Shown in pieces: positions 1-6,529 of a stretch of DNA of 11,342 nucleotides (positions are counted from its first letter, which is position 1; every line of letters begins with the position of its first letter). This stretch comes from an uncultured Muribaculaceae bacterium (lineage in GTDB: Bacteria; Bacteroidota; Bacteroidia; Bacteroidales; Muribaculaceae): contig CAKTOT010000076.1 of NCBI GenBank assembly GCA_934590135.1, forward strand, positions 1 through 11,342, given 5' to 3'. A program made the position numbers and the translations under genes. Under the pieces are notes generated by a model, which did no database searches, was not told where the DNA came from, and saw only the letters and a list, made by a program, of their open reading frames with translations.

Positions 1-271
1 CGACCAAGTGATGGATGTCTTGGTGCACGATGACAATGGCGACGGCCAAATCTCAGAGGACGAAATACAAAACATCTCCGAGTACAATATCACCGTCAAC
101 GATATCCAGGATCGCTTGCAAAGTCAAGAAGGTACGGTCACGGCCGGCCAATATGCTTCCAATGACATCGCGCAATCCAACCCGTCGAACGGCTATGATC
201 AGGACTTCTCCAACAATGATATGGATATGTCCGATTTTGACAACAACGCCGATGTCTCGGACTTTGTATAA
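1..271 (+). CDS. C-terminal fragment of an EF-hand calcium-binding protein (5' end outside window)
   Basis: The frame is already open at base 2, so the gene almost certainly starts upstream; the GTG at base 8 is only the first in-window start codon. The visible 90 codons begin with a canonical EF-hand loop, DDNGDGQISEDE, with acidic or polar ligands at loop positions 1, 3, 5, 9 and 12, Gly at 6 and Ile at 8. A helix-like stretch (IQNISEYNITVNDIQDRLQ) follows. The rest is an Asn/Asp/Ser/Gln-rich, probably disordered acidic tail rich in Asp-Phe and Asp-Met pairs that ends in SDFV. EF-hand loops of this kind bind calcium; what the whole protein does cannot be told from this piece. It stops 15 nt before the FHA gene, so the two are probably co-transcribed. 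The family is not recognised, and the calcium-binding call rests on one loop only. Confidence 0.7.
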   Translation, partial: DQVMDVLVHDDNGDGQISEDEIQNISEYNITVNDIQDRLQSQEGTVTAGQYASNDIAQSNPSNGYDQDFSNNDMDMSDFDNNADVSDFV

Positions 272-286
272 CAACTGCATACACGA

Positions 287-997
287 GTGAAAAAAGTGAA
301 GCCCGACCCGACAAAAGTATACGTGCGCTGCCCTAATAAGGCCTGTGCCAAGGTGTTGTCCTTTAAGGTATTCCCAAACTACAAGGATGCTCCCATAGAG
401 TGCCCGCACTGTCATACGCGCGGCATGGTGCGCGACTTTGTCGAATTGCGCCCGCGTGTACCCGTCGACCCGGCACGACAGCCGGTGCAGACGCCGTTGC
501 AACCATCACCCTCGCAACCATCACCCTCGCAACCGCAGCCATCGCGGCAGCCTTCTCAACTTTCGCCGCAGCAGCCTTCGCCGCAGCAGCCTTCGCCTCA
601 GTCCACTATGCGCCTGCGCGAGCAACCTGTGGCAGTGGTTACGCTCGAAAATGTTGATACCGGCGAGAGCCACAATCTCTTGCCGGGCGACAATGTAGTG
701 GGTCGCCGTACGGCCACGCCGCGCGCTCGGATTTTGTTTGACGATCCGCAGCATTATATGAGCCGCTGTCAGGCGGTGATAACCGTGCGCAACGACGCTG
801 CCGCAACGGAAGTGCTATTGCGTGACGCCGGAAGTGCCAACGGCACTTTTGTCAACGGGGTACGTCTCCCCGAAGGAACTATGGTGCGACTTGCCGATGG
901 CGATACATTTGTGATGGGTAAGAACCTCTATCGTCTTACCATAAGTTGTCAGCCGATGCCCGGATGCCGTGCGTCCGATACAATTCGATTGCATTAA
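287..997 (+). CDS. Zinc-ribbon / FHA-domain phosphothreonine-binding protein
   Basis: A 236-residue cytoplasmic protein starting at GTG, the first start after the upstream stop. The N-terminus has a zinc-ribbon-like knuckle pair, C15-x4-C20 and C39-x2-C42. Residues about 62-107 form a Pro/Gln/Ser-rich linker encoded partly by exact 15-bp duplications. Residues about 115-220 form an FHA domain: GR at 139-140, SRCQ at 159-162 and NGTFVNG at 185-191. Arg140, Ser159 and Asn185 match the usual phosphothreonine-contacting positions, while the usual SxxH histidine is Gln162. FHA domains bind pThr peptides, so the likely partner is the Ser/Thr kinase 22 nt downstream. The short tail after the domain carries Thr232 (DTIRLH), a possible phosphosite; this is inference. 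No signal peptide or membrane segment is seen. The FHA assignment is firm; zinc binding is likely but untested. Confidence 0.88.
   Translation: MKKVKPDPTKVYVRCPNKACAKVLSFKVFPNYKDAPIECPHCHTRGMVRDFVELRPRVPVDPARQPVQTPLQPSPSQPSPSQPQPSRQPSQLSPQQPSPQQPSPQSTMRLREQPVAVVTLENVDTGESHNLLPGDNVVGRRTATPRARILFDDPQHYMSRCQAVITVRNDAAATEVLLRDAGSANGTFVNGVRLPEGTMVRLADGDTFVMGKNLYRLTISCQPMPGCRASDTIRLH
500..595 (+). repeat. Two 15-bp tandem duplications coding the Pro/Gln/Ser linker
   Basis: Bases 500-514 and 515-529 are identical 15-mers (caaccatcaccctcg). Bases 566-580 and 581-595 are another identical pair (ccgcagcagccttcg). Each unit is five codons, so changes in copy number keep the FHA gene in frame and only alter linker length. 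Confidence 0.9.
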
Positions 998-1019
998 TGA
1001 ATTAATACATTGACACACA

Positions 1020-2174
1020 ATGGCCGGCAACGATGATGCACTTCCCGGTGGTACGACGCTACAAGGCGCCGACGGCCACATCTACACCATACGAGGCGTA
1101 CTCGGGATCGGCGGATTCGGCATAACGTATGAAGCTGATGATGCAGAGGGCAATGCCTTTGCTATCAAGGAACTATTTCCTCCGGACCTCTGCCGCCGCG
1201 ATGCAGCCTCCGGAATGCTCATTGTGGACGACCTGTCCAATATCGATGTAGTGGCTAAGTTGCGCGAACGTTTTGTCGGCGAAAGCAGTAACATCGCGCG
1301 ATGCAATCACCCCTCCATAGTGCGTGTATACGACACCTTTCGCGACAACGGCACGGCTTATATGGTGATGGAATCGGTGCGAGGCCGTAACCTCAAGGAC
1401 ATCGTCCGACACCACGTCTTGGACTATGCCGCCACGGTGGATATTCTTCGTCAGGTGTCCTCGGCATTGACCTACTTGCATAGCCAAGGCATAGCGCATT
1501 TGGACATCAAGCCGGACAATATAATCTCGGGCGACGATGGGCGTATAGTGCTCATAGACTTCGGGCAATCACGCAGTGTCGGGCCTTCCGGCTCGGTCTC
1601 AGATAATGATAGGACGGTGGCTGCCGTCAGCCATGGGTATGCCGCCCCCGAGCAATACTCGGGCCGCGGCGATATAGGCGTGCGCAGTGATGTGTATTCG
1701 CTGGCAGCCACTGCGGTCAAAATGCTTACGGGCAATACGCCGCCGCGCCCCGAGCAGGTACGCGACCATCCCGAAAGTATCGGTGTGCCGACCATACCGC
1801 CGTATGCAAATGCGGCTATAGCGCGGGCTATGACTTACGATGTGACGAGGCGTACACCTTCTGTCACAGAGTTCTTTGCCTCATTCAGTGATGCCGAATA
1901 TACTGCAATTATTCCGCAACCTCGGCGCAGACATAGTGTATGGGCTATATTGATTAATGTGCTAATGTTATGCGTATTAGCTGTTGACTTAATCTGTGCT
2001 GCAGGCGACAAACGGCTGTACGCTATGGCTTATTACGTAGACAAACAGGCTGTCGTGGCATACATAGTCCCGGCGGTCGTTTCGTTGGTATCCTTGTGCA
2101 TGCGTCGAGGTGTGGCCAAGAGTTTGATTGCACTGTCGGCGCTGCTGTCGTTGTTGTATTTTCTGATGCAATAG
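1020..2174 (+). CDS. Membrane-anchored bacterial Ser/Thr protein kinase (Hanks type)
   Basis: A 384-residue kinase. Residues about 22-290 form the catalytic domain. The glycine loop is GIGGFGITY (29-37), the ATP-anchoring lysine is K50 in FAIK, and the alpha-C glutamate is probably E88. The catalytic loop is HLDIKPDN, with D162 and N167; DFG is at 180-182, APE at 209-211 and SDVYSL at 223-228. The residue before the catalytic Asp is Leu, not Arg, so this is a non-RD kinase, a form I associate with the GGFGITY group of bacterial kinases. The 194-205 activation segment has several Ser/Thr. After an Arg-rich patch (302-304) come three predicted membrane helices near 306-327, 343-360 and 365-383, with no extracellular sensor domain. 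It presumably phosphorylates the adjacent FHA protein and other targets from the inner membrane. It is followed after 6 nt by the histidine kinase. Confidence 0.95.
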   Translation: MAGNDDALPGGTTLQGADGHIYTIRGVLGIGGFGITYEADDAEGNAFAIKELFPPDLCRRDAASGMLIVDDLSNIDVVAKLRERFVGESSNIARCNHPSIVRVYDTFRDNGTAYMVMESVRGRNLKDIVRHHVLDYAATVDILRQVSSALTYLHSQGIAHLDIKPDNIISGDDGRIVLIDFGQSRSVGPSGSVSDNDRTVAAVSHGYAAPEQYSGRGDIGVRSDVYSLAATAVKMLTGNTPPRPEQVRDHPESIGVPTIPPYANAAIARAMTYDVTRRTPSVTEFFASFSDAEYTAIIPQPRRRHSVWAILINVLMLCVLAVDLICAAGDKRLYAMAYYVDKQAVVAYIVPAVVSLVSLCMRRGVAKSLIALSALLSLLYFLMQ

Positions 2175-2180
2175 TCGCTT

Positions 2181-3449
2181 ATGAAACGTCTGTCCAATAT
2201 ATACGATATACGCCGTTATGGCAAGCTTGCATTCCTGCTGACAGCGGCTATAGTCGTGGCTTTGTTCCTGTATGTATCCAATAATCTTGTCAAAGATCTT
2301 GCCGTGCAGGAGCGCCAGCGTATGGAGATTTGGGCCGATGCTACCAAAGAGATTATCAATCAGTTCAGTGCTGCCGAGCAGATAACGGCTCAGCCCGATG
2401 ACGCCACCGATGCATCAACGCCGCCGATGATAGATATAGACTTTCTGCTTCGTATTATCGAAAGTAATACAACCATCCCGGTGTTGCTGACAGATGATAA
2501 CGGGAATATACTCAACCACCGCAACTTCGATCTGCCCGAGCCGGTGGATACGCTCAATCCCTTGGCGCTGTCGCCGCGCAATGCCGAGTATCTGCGCGGA
2601 CGCCTCGAGGCATTGTCGCACGGCCCCAACGTCATAGACATAGCCATCGCGCCGGGCGAAAACCAGCATCTGTATTACGAGGATTCGACGCTGCTCAAGC
2701 GCCTGAGCTACTACCCTTACATACAGGTTGTGGTGATGATAATCTTCCTGCTGATAGTATACTACGCGGTGCTTTCGACCAAAAAAGCCGAGCAGAACAA
2801 GGTATGGGTAGGTCTTTCGAAGGAGACCGCTCACCAGCTGGGGACACCCATATCCTCGCTGATGGCGTGGATGGAATTGCTGCCCGAAATGGGCGTGGAT
2901 GCCGAGACGGTAAACGAAATGAATAAGGATGTCAAGCGCTTGGAAACCATAGCGTCACGCTTTGGCAAGATCGGTTCGGAACCGAATATGGAGCCTGCCG
3001 ATGCCGCCGATATAGTGCGTAGCGCCGTATCATATATGGCGACACGCGTCAGCGGACGCATAAGCCTCACCGCCGAATATGCACCAACGCCTATGCCGAT
3101 AAGTGCGTGTGCGCCGTTGCTCGAATGGGTGATGGAGAACCTGATTAAGAATGCCGTGGATGCTATGGACGGGCATGGAGCGATTAGTGTCGCTTGTCGT
3201 CCCGGTGACCATGGTGATGTGGTGGTGGACGTAGCCGATACGGGCCGCGGCATCCCGCGCAAAAACTTCAAGACAGTATTCAATCCCGGATATACCACTA
3301 AGCGGCGCGGCTGGGGATTGGGACTTGCGTTGGCCAAGCGCATCATCGAGCAATACCATCACGGACGCATTTACGTGAGCGCCTCGACGCCCGGCGTGGG
3401 CACCACCTTTACCATACGACTGCCGCGTACCGGTGACAAAGAACAATAA
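2181..3449 (+). CDS. Two-component sensor histidine kinase, membrane-bound, no HAMP or response regulator nearby
   Basis: A 422-residue sensor kinase. A first membrane helix spans about 15-36 and a second about 180-199. They flank a periplasmic region of about 140 residues of no recognised family. Next comes a dimerisation/phosphoacceptor helix with the H-box ETAHQLGTP; His218 is the predicted autophosphorylation site. The HATPase domain has the N-box ENLIKNAVDAM (N320, N324), the G1 box DTGRGIP (353-359) and the G2 box GWGLGL (377-382). All catalytic elements are present, so it should be active. The second helix leads almost directly into the H-box region, leaving no room for HAMP or PAS. 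No receiver-domain gene occurs in the window, making it an orphan here. It begins 6 nt after the Ser/Thr kinase, so the two membrane kinases are very likely translated from one mRNA. Confidence 0.94.
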   Translation: MKRLSNIYDIRRYGKLAFLLTAAIVVALFLYVSNNLVKDLAVQERQRMEIWADATKEIINQFSAAEQITAQPDDATDASTPPMIDIDFLLRIIESNTTIPVLLTDDNGNILNHRNFDLPEPVDTLNPLALSPRNAEYLRGRLEALSHGPNVIDIAIAPGENQHLYYEDSTLLKRLSYYPYIQVVVMIIFLLIVYYAVLSTKKAEQNKVWVGLSKETAHQLGTPISSLMAWMELLPEMGVDAETVNEMNKDVKRLETIASRFGKIGSEPNMEPADAADIVRSAVSYMATRVSGRISLTAEYAPTPMPISACAPLLEWVMENLIKNAVDAMDGHGAISVACRPGDHGDVVVDVADTGRGIPRKNFKTVFNPGYTTKRRGWGLGLALAKRIIEQYHHGRIYVSASTPGVGTTFTIRLPRTGDKEQ

Positions 3450-3473
3450 TAACACACAATAATAGCTATTACG

Positions 3474-4295
3474 ATGAATCTTAAGAAATTACTTTTTAGC
3501 GCTGCGGCTCTCGTTTTCAGCGTTTCCGCCGCATTCGGTTGGGGACAGAAAGGCCACGATGTGACCGCGTATATTGCCGAACAGCACCTGACCACCACGA
3601 CAGCCGCTGCCGTCAGCGATATTCTCGGCGGCAAGTCTATTGTCTATTGGGCCAACTGGTTGGATAACGCCAGTCATACGCAGCCCTATGCCTACACCAA
3701 GACGTGGCACTATAAGAATATTGACGAGGGTGTGCGCTACGAGGAGGCACCGGCCAACCCTTCGGGTGATGCCGTCACCGCCATACGTGGCCAAATCGAA
3801 AGCCTTACCGGCGTCACCAAATGCCCGGACCCCGCACTATGCCTCAAAATTCTGGTACACGTTGTCGGCGATTTGCATCAGCCCATGCATATAGGACATG
3901 CTACCGACCTCGGCGGCAACCGCATCACGGTTAAGTACTTCGGTCGAGACAACAAACTGCATTCCATCTGGGACAATGCCTTGGTCGACGGCGCCCACAA
4001 ATGGAGCTACACCGAATGGCAACAGCAACTCGACCGCCTGTCCGCCGACGAACAAGCCGCCGTCATCTCAGGCACTATCGATGACTGGGCTAAGCAGACA
4101 ATGGCTTATGCCGCCGAAATCTACAAAAAGTATCCCGATGGAGCCAAGCTATCCTACAATGACCAGGCATGGGCCGCTCCCATCATCGAGAAACAGCTGC
4201 TACGCGGCGGCCTCCGTCTTGCACATATCCTCAATATGATCTTTGACCCCGCCTACGCCGCCACCCACACCATGCCCTTCCCCACTGCCAAGTAA
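3474..4295 (+). CDS. Secreted S1/P1-family zinc nuclease
   Basis: A 273-residue protein with a Sec signal peptide (MNLKKLLFSAAALVFSVSAAFG) predicted to be cut just before Trp23. That is the expected design: in P1 nuclease the mature N-terminal Trp itself binds zinc. The other ligands line up: H28 (five residues after Trp, as in P1), D64, H79, H129, D133, H139, H163 and D167, in the motifs WGxxGH, WLD, WHYKNID, HVVGDLHQPMH and HSIWDNALVD. The enzyme would have a trinuclear zinc centre and cleave single-stranded DNA/RNA and 3'-nucleotides outside the cytoplasm. C117 and C123 could form a small disulfide. It starts 24 nt after the histidine kinase and is the last gene before a strong hairpin, so it is probably co-transcribed with the signalling genes. 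Function in nucleic-acid scavenging is inference. Confidence 0.95.
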   Translation: MNLKKLLFSAAALVFSVSAAFGWGQKGHDVTAYIAEQHLTTTTAAAVSDILGGKSIVYWANWLDNASHTQPYAYTKTWHYKNIDEGVRYEEAPANPSGDAVTAIRGQIESLTGVTKCPDPALCLKILVHVVGDLHQPMHIGHATDLGGNRITVKYFGRDNKLHSIWDNALVDGAHKWSYTEWQQQLDRLSADEQAAVISGTIDDWAKQTMAYAAEIYKKYPDGAKLSYNDQAWAAPIIEKQLLRGGLRLAHILNMIFDPAYAATHTMPFPTAK

Positions 4296-4320
4296 CCCCA
4301 TCTACTCCTCACATACGCGA

Positions 4321-4355
4321 ACGCGCCCCGACTTCCACCAAAAGCCGGGGCGCGT
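4321..4355 (+). terminator. GC-rich hairpin ending the signalling/nuclease operon
   Basis: A perfect 10-bp stem (acgcgccccg / cggggcgcgt) closes a 15-nt loop 25 nt after the nuclease stop codon. No T-run follows, so intrinsic termination is not certain; it may also serve as a 3' mRNA-stabilising structure. Confidence 0.65.
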
Positions 4356-4720
4356 CCATATCACCTCTGTATATGCGGCCGTATCCGTATCAGCATCAGT
4401 CATCCGCATCAGCCTTCCTCGCCCATGTCCTCTGTGGCCGAGATATGCTTGAAGTCTTTTCAGCCTTCCGCCGCCCTATACTTGTCAACGGACTCATTAG
4501 TGACGAGTAGACGGCACTTGCTATTGTCTACCTCAAGGAAGATGTCTGAAAGACCGCATTTAGGTGGTTCGATGGCTAAACATTTATGAGTACGTTTTGC
4601 GCTATGCGATAATGTTTGCATTAATGTTAGAGATAATTCACCGATTATGAAATTGTGTAACGAGGGCGAAGAAACGATGGACAGGCATCGTGAAAGATGA
4701 CGGTTGAGGAGATGAAAATA
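4356..4720. other. Intergenic region of about 365 nt between convergent genes
   Basis: It lies between the nuclease hairpin and the terminator of the minus-strand secreted protein. No promoter with both Bacteroidetes boxes, RNA gene or long inverted repeat was found by eye. The only coding-like signal is the 53-codon minus-strand ORF at 4460-4621, listed separately. Confidence 0.6.
4460..4621 (-). CDS. Possible small protein, 53 codons, uncertain
   Basis: A minus-strand frame starting at ATG (4621) and ending at TGA (4460) encodes 53 residues. Its C-terminal part looks protein-like: CLAIEPPKCG, then LSDIFLEVDNSKCRLLVTNE and VDKYRAAEG. It has three Cys and no signal peptide or membrane helix. 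The same frame stays open upstream of the ATG well into the terminator hairpin, so this could be a decayed fragment of something longer or chance. I do not recognise a family. The plus strand over the same stretch has a broken but similarly long open frame, which weakens the case. No promoter is visible. Confidence 0.25.
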   Translation of the reverse strand: MQTLSHSAKRTHKCLAIEPPKCGLSDIFLEVDNSKCRLLVTNESVDKYRAAEG

Positions 4721-4751
4721 AGCCCGGCTTGGGGGCAGACCAAGCCGGACT
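4714..4751 (-). terminator. Rho-independent terminator of the minus-strand secreted protein gene
   Basis: Read on the minus strand, an agtccggcttgg / ccaagccgggct stem (12 positions, one mismatch) closes a 7-nt loop and is followed by ttattttc. It begins about 55 nt after the stop codon at 4806. Confidence 0.8.
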
Positions 4752-4805
4752 TGAGTGTGGAGTATTTTGATGTAGAATGTTATGTCATTCTGCAGTGTCG
4801 AGGTG

Positions 4806-5843
4806 TTACTTCACTTCGATGCCAAGTGTGTTGTATTTGTGTCCGTCTTTGAGGATGACGATGCGGCCGTTTTCGATGACTTTGCGGACGCCTTGAGTCT
4901 TGTCTACGGTGATATCCTCGACGCCGGCCGACCAGTTGACTTTGATCTTGGCGGTACGACCCCAGGTGTTGGTGGCATTGATGTTGAGTTTGATGTTGCC
5001 GGCGGTGTCGTAGTCGAGTTCGGCGGTGCCGGCGGTGCAGAGGAACAATGGCACGTTCAAGTAGCCTTCATCGTCCAGAGTGCCGTAGTATGTCGGGTAT
5101 ACGGATGAATCGCTGATGTCGCCGGGTTGGAATGTCCCGGCAGCGCCACCTGCTTCGATCGTATATGTGCCTACACCGTTTGTGTTGGTGTTGGGGAAGA
5201 TTACAGCACTGAATGTTTCTTTTTTGGCATTAGTGCACTCAACGTAGAGGTAGCCTTCGCCGGCTTGTACGGTAGTTTCATCGGATGAGAAAGATACGTC
5301 GACGTCTTGGTCGGACATGTCATACTGGTTGCCGGCCGAAAGGTCGTGCTTGCTTGATAGCTTGTATGTCTTGCCATCGCTGCATACCAGCGTTCCGGCG
5401 ATTGTCAAGATGCTTCCTTCTACATTTACAGTGAAAGTGGTGCCTTCTTTGAAGGTTAGAGTGACCTTGCTGCCGCTGGAGTAGTCGTACATTCCCGAGT
5501 AGTTGGCATCGAGGTCGGAGAGACCGAAAGTGCCGGTGCTCTTGTCTGCCGAATTGGTGATGTAATCCAGCTTGACTACGTATGTCTGGGAGTCGTCTAC
5601 GGCGCCATAGTACCAGTCGCCGCTTTCGGCGTAGTACTCAAACGAACATTCGCCGGTACATGTAATGGTGACGTCAGCTGCGTTTTCTTTGGCTACGGCG
5701 TTGGAGGTGAAGTCGGAGACTTCGGCAACTACCGGACTCTTAAGCGGGCTTTTGGAGATAAGACCGACTTTGGGAACCAGAACTGTCGCACTTGCGCATA
5801 CGGGAAGTGCGATTGCAAGTAAAAGAGTAGAGATTTTTTTCAT
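4806..5843 (-). CDS. Secreted two-module protein with C-terminal tail, function unknown
   Basis: A 345-residue protein with a Sec signal peptide (MKKISTLLLAIALPVCASA, cleavage after ASA; the Cys is not in a good lipobox). The mature part appears to hold two related beta-rich modules, roughly residues 55-170 and 172-305. Each mixes Gly/Thr/Tyr-rich strands with a recurring pattern: a YYG or YSG patch, a middle segment on the theme GTxTxxxEG or GTxxxDEGYL, then a short strand and a closing ExxGNI- or DGKTYKL-like edge. The last 28 residues (318-345: GVRKVIENGRIVILKDGHKY, then NTLGIEVK) resemble C-terminal tails common on secreted Bacteroidales proteins, similar in style to type IX secretion sorting domains. 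This is family recollection, not a search. It is monocistronic, with its own promoter and terminator. The family is not recognised; probably surface-exposed or extracellular. Confidence 0.82.
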   Translation of the reverse strand: MKKISTLLLAIALPVCASATVLVPKVGLISKSPLKSPVVAEVSDFTSNAVAKENAADVTITCTGECSFEYYAESGDWYYGAVDDSQTYVVKLDYITNSADKSTGTFGLSDLDANYSGMYDYSSGSKVTLTFKEGTTFTVNVEGSILTIAGTLVCSDGKTYKLSSKHDLSAGNQYDMSDQDVDVSFSSDETTVQAGEGYLYVECTNAKKETFSAVIFPNTNTNGVGTYTIEAGGAAGTFQPGDISDSSVYPTYYGTLDDEGYLNVPLFLCTAGTAELDYDTAGNIKLNINATNTWGRTAKIKVNWSAGVEDITVDKTQGVRKVIENGRIVILKDGHKYNTLGIEVK

Positions 5844-5885
5844 AAAGTTACCTATTGGAGTTTGTTTATGTTATTATGTCGCCTG

Positions 5886-5917
5886 CAAAGTTCAGACAAA
5901 ATTCTGATGTATGCAAA
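5886..5917 (-). promoter_or_regulatory. Predicted promoter of the minus-strand secreted protein gene
   Basis: On the minus strand, TTTG (5917-5914), a 20-nt spacer, then GAACTTTG (5893-5886) match the Bacteroidetes -33/-7 pattern TTTG-N20-TAnnTTTG with one mismatch. The start codon lies about 43 nt downstream, giving a short leader. Confidence 0.55.
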
Positions 5918-6090
5918 TTTTTTTTATCGTTAAATGAAAAAAAATATGATTGTGCTTGCAAAAGTTGGTGCTTGGACGGTCAAAAATGTGCATTTGTCTG
6001 TGTTTTGACTGCTTAATTCCGGTTGTCGGATGAGCATCGACACTGTATGGGCCATTAGTTGTCAGTAGTCACCGACGGATAATATAAGAC
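5918..6090. other. Intergenic spacer between two minus-strand units
   Basis: AT-rich near 5918-5950, including runs of T and A upstream of the secreted-protein promoter. A small 7-bp hairpin with one bulged G and a GAGC loop lies at 6024-6042 without a T-run. No gene is supported here. Confidence 0.5.
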
Positions 6091-6127
6091 GCATAAGTCC
6101 GGCCGGGCAGGTCGGACTTATGCTTTT
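6087..6127 (-). terminator. Terminator of the MerR-like gene, possibly bidirectional
   Basis: A perfect 11-bp stem, gcataagtccg (6091-6101) with cggacttatgc (6113-6123), closes an 11-nt loop. On the minus strand it follows the MerR-like stop codon by about 43 nt and is trailed by gtcttatatt. On the plus strand it is trailed by TTTT, so it could work both ways, although no plus-strand gene reads into it. Confidence 0.8.
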
Positions 6128-6166
6128 GTATAATGTGTTAGGATGGATTATGTGGCTGCCTCGAGG

Positions 6167-6529
6167 TTATTTGCGGCGAGCATCAAGCGCGGCAAGCAAC
6201 TCAACAAGGCTTTGCCGAATGTTGCGCAGCTTGGATACGGCGTTGAAGCGGCGTATAGTCGCGGCCTGGTCGTTGCGTATAGCCAGCTTGGCGGCTTCTA
6301 TTTTCAGGCCTTTGTCCTTGATGAGATAGCGTATAAGGCGCAGTTTTTCAATGTCTTTGGGCGTGTACAGACGTGTGCCGCGTTCGCTGCGCTTGGGGCG
6401 TAGCGAGGTGAACTCGCGCTCCCAGAAGCGCAAGGTCGATTGCGGTTCGCCGATGATGTCGGCTACATCGCTGATTTTGTAGTAAAGTTTGTCGTAGGTG
6501 TACAAAACGTTATATAGTAAGGTGTACAA
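6167..6529 (-). CDS. MerR-family transcriptional regulator, TTG start
   Basis: Up to 120 residues. Residues 16-84 match the MerR winged-helix DNA-binding domain: YYKISDVADIIG (first helix-turn-helix part), STLRFWEREF (recognition helix) and the wing GTRLYTPKDIEKLRLIRYLI. The remaining 35 or so residues form a short helical tail ending DARRK, probably a dimerisation coil, with no cysteine effector site, so this is not a metal sensor. There is no in-frame ATG before the domain; only TTG codons at 6529 and 6505 are available, and both sit at equivalent positions of a 24-bp tandem repeat. The 6505 start gives a 112-residue protein with a more typical short N-terminus. It points away from alaS, a neighbour pairing I recall from other Bacteroidales. 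Target genes are unknown. Confidence 0.88.
   Translation of the reverse strand: MYTLLYNVLYTYDKLYYKISDVADIIGEPQSTLRFWEREFTSLRPKRSERGTRLYTPKDIEKLRLIRYLIKDKGLKIEAAKLAIRNDQAATIRRFNAVSKLRNIRQSLVELLAALDARRK

Noticed and set aside
53..502. 149-codon minus-strand ORF over the EF-hand and FHA genes
   Set aside because: It spans two convincing plus-strand genes and has no recognisable domain; it is a shadow frame.
2831..3346. 171-codon minus-strand ORF inside the histidine kinase gene
   Set aside because: The plus frame carries the intact H, N, G1 and G2 boxes; the antisense frame has no domain signal.
4445..4510. 21-codon plus-strand ORF in the intergenic region
   Set aside because: Very short, no promoter or ribosome-binding context, and the opposite strand reads more protein-like.
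4782..5108. 108-codon plus-strand ORF with an Asp/Val/Gly-rich product
   Set aside because: It is antisense to the C-terminal half of the secreted minus-strand protein, whose promoter, signal peptide and terminator agree on the minus strand.
6024..6042. Small hairpin (7 bp with a bulged G, GAGC loop)
   Set aside because: No T-run, no adjacent start or stop codon, and short enough to arise by chance.
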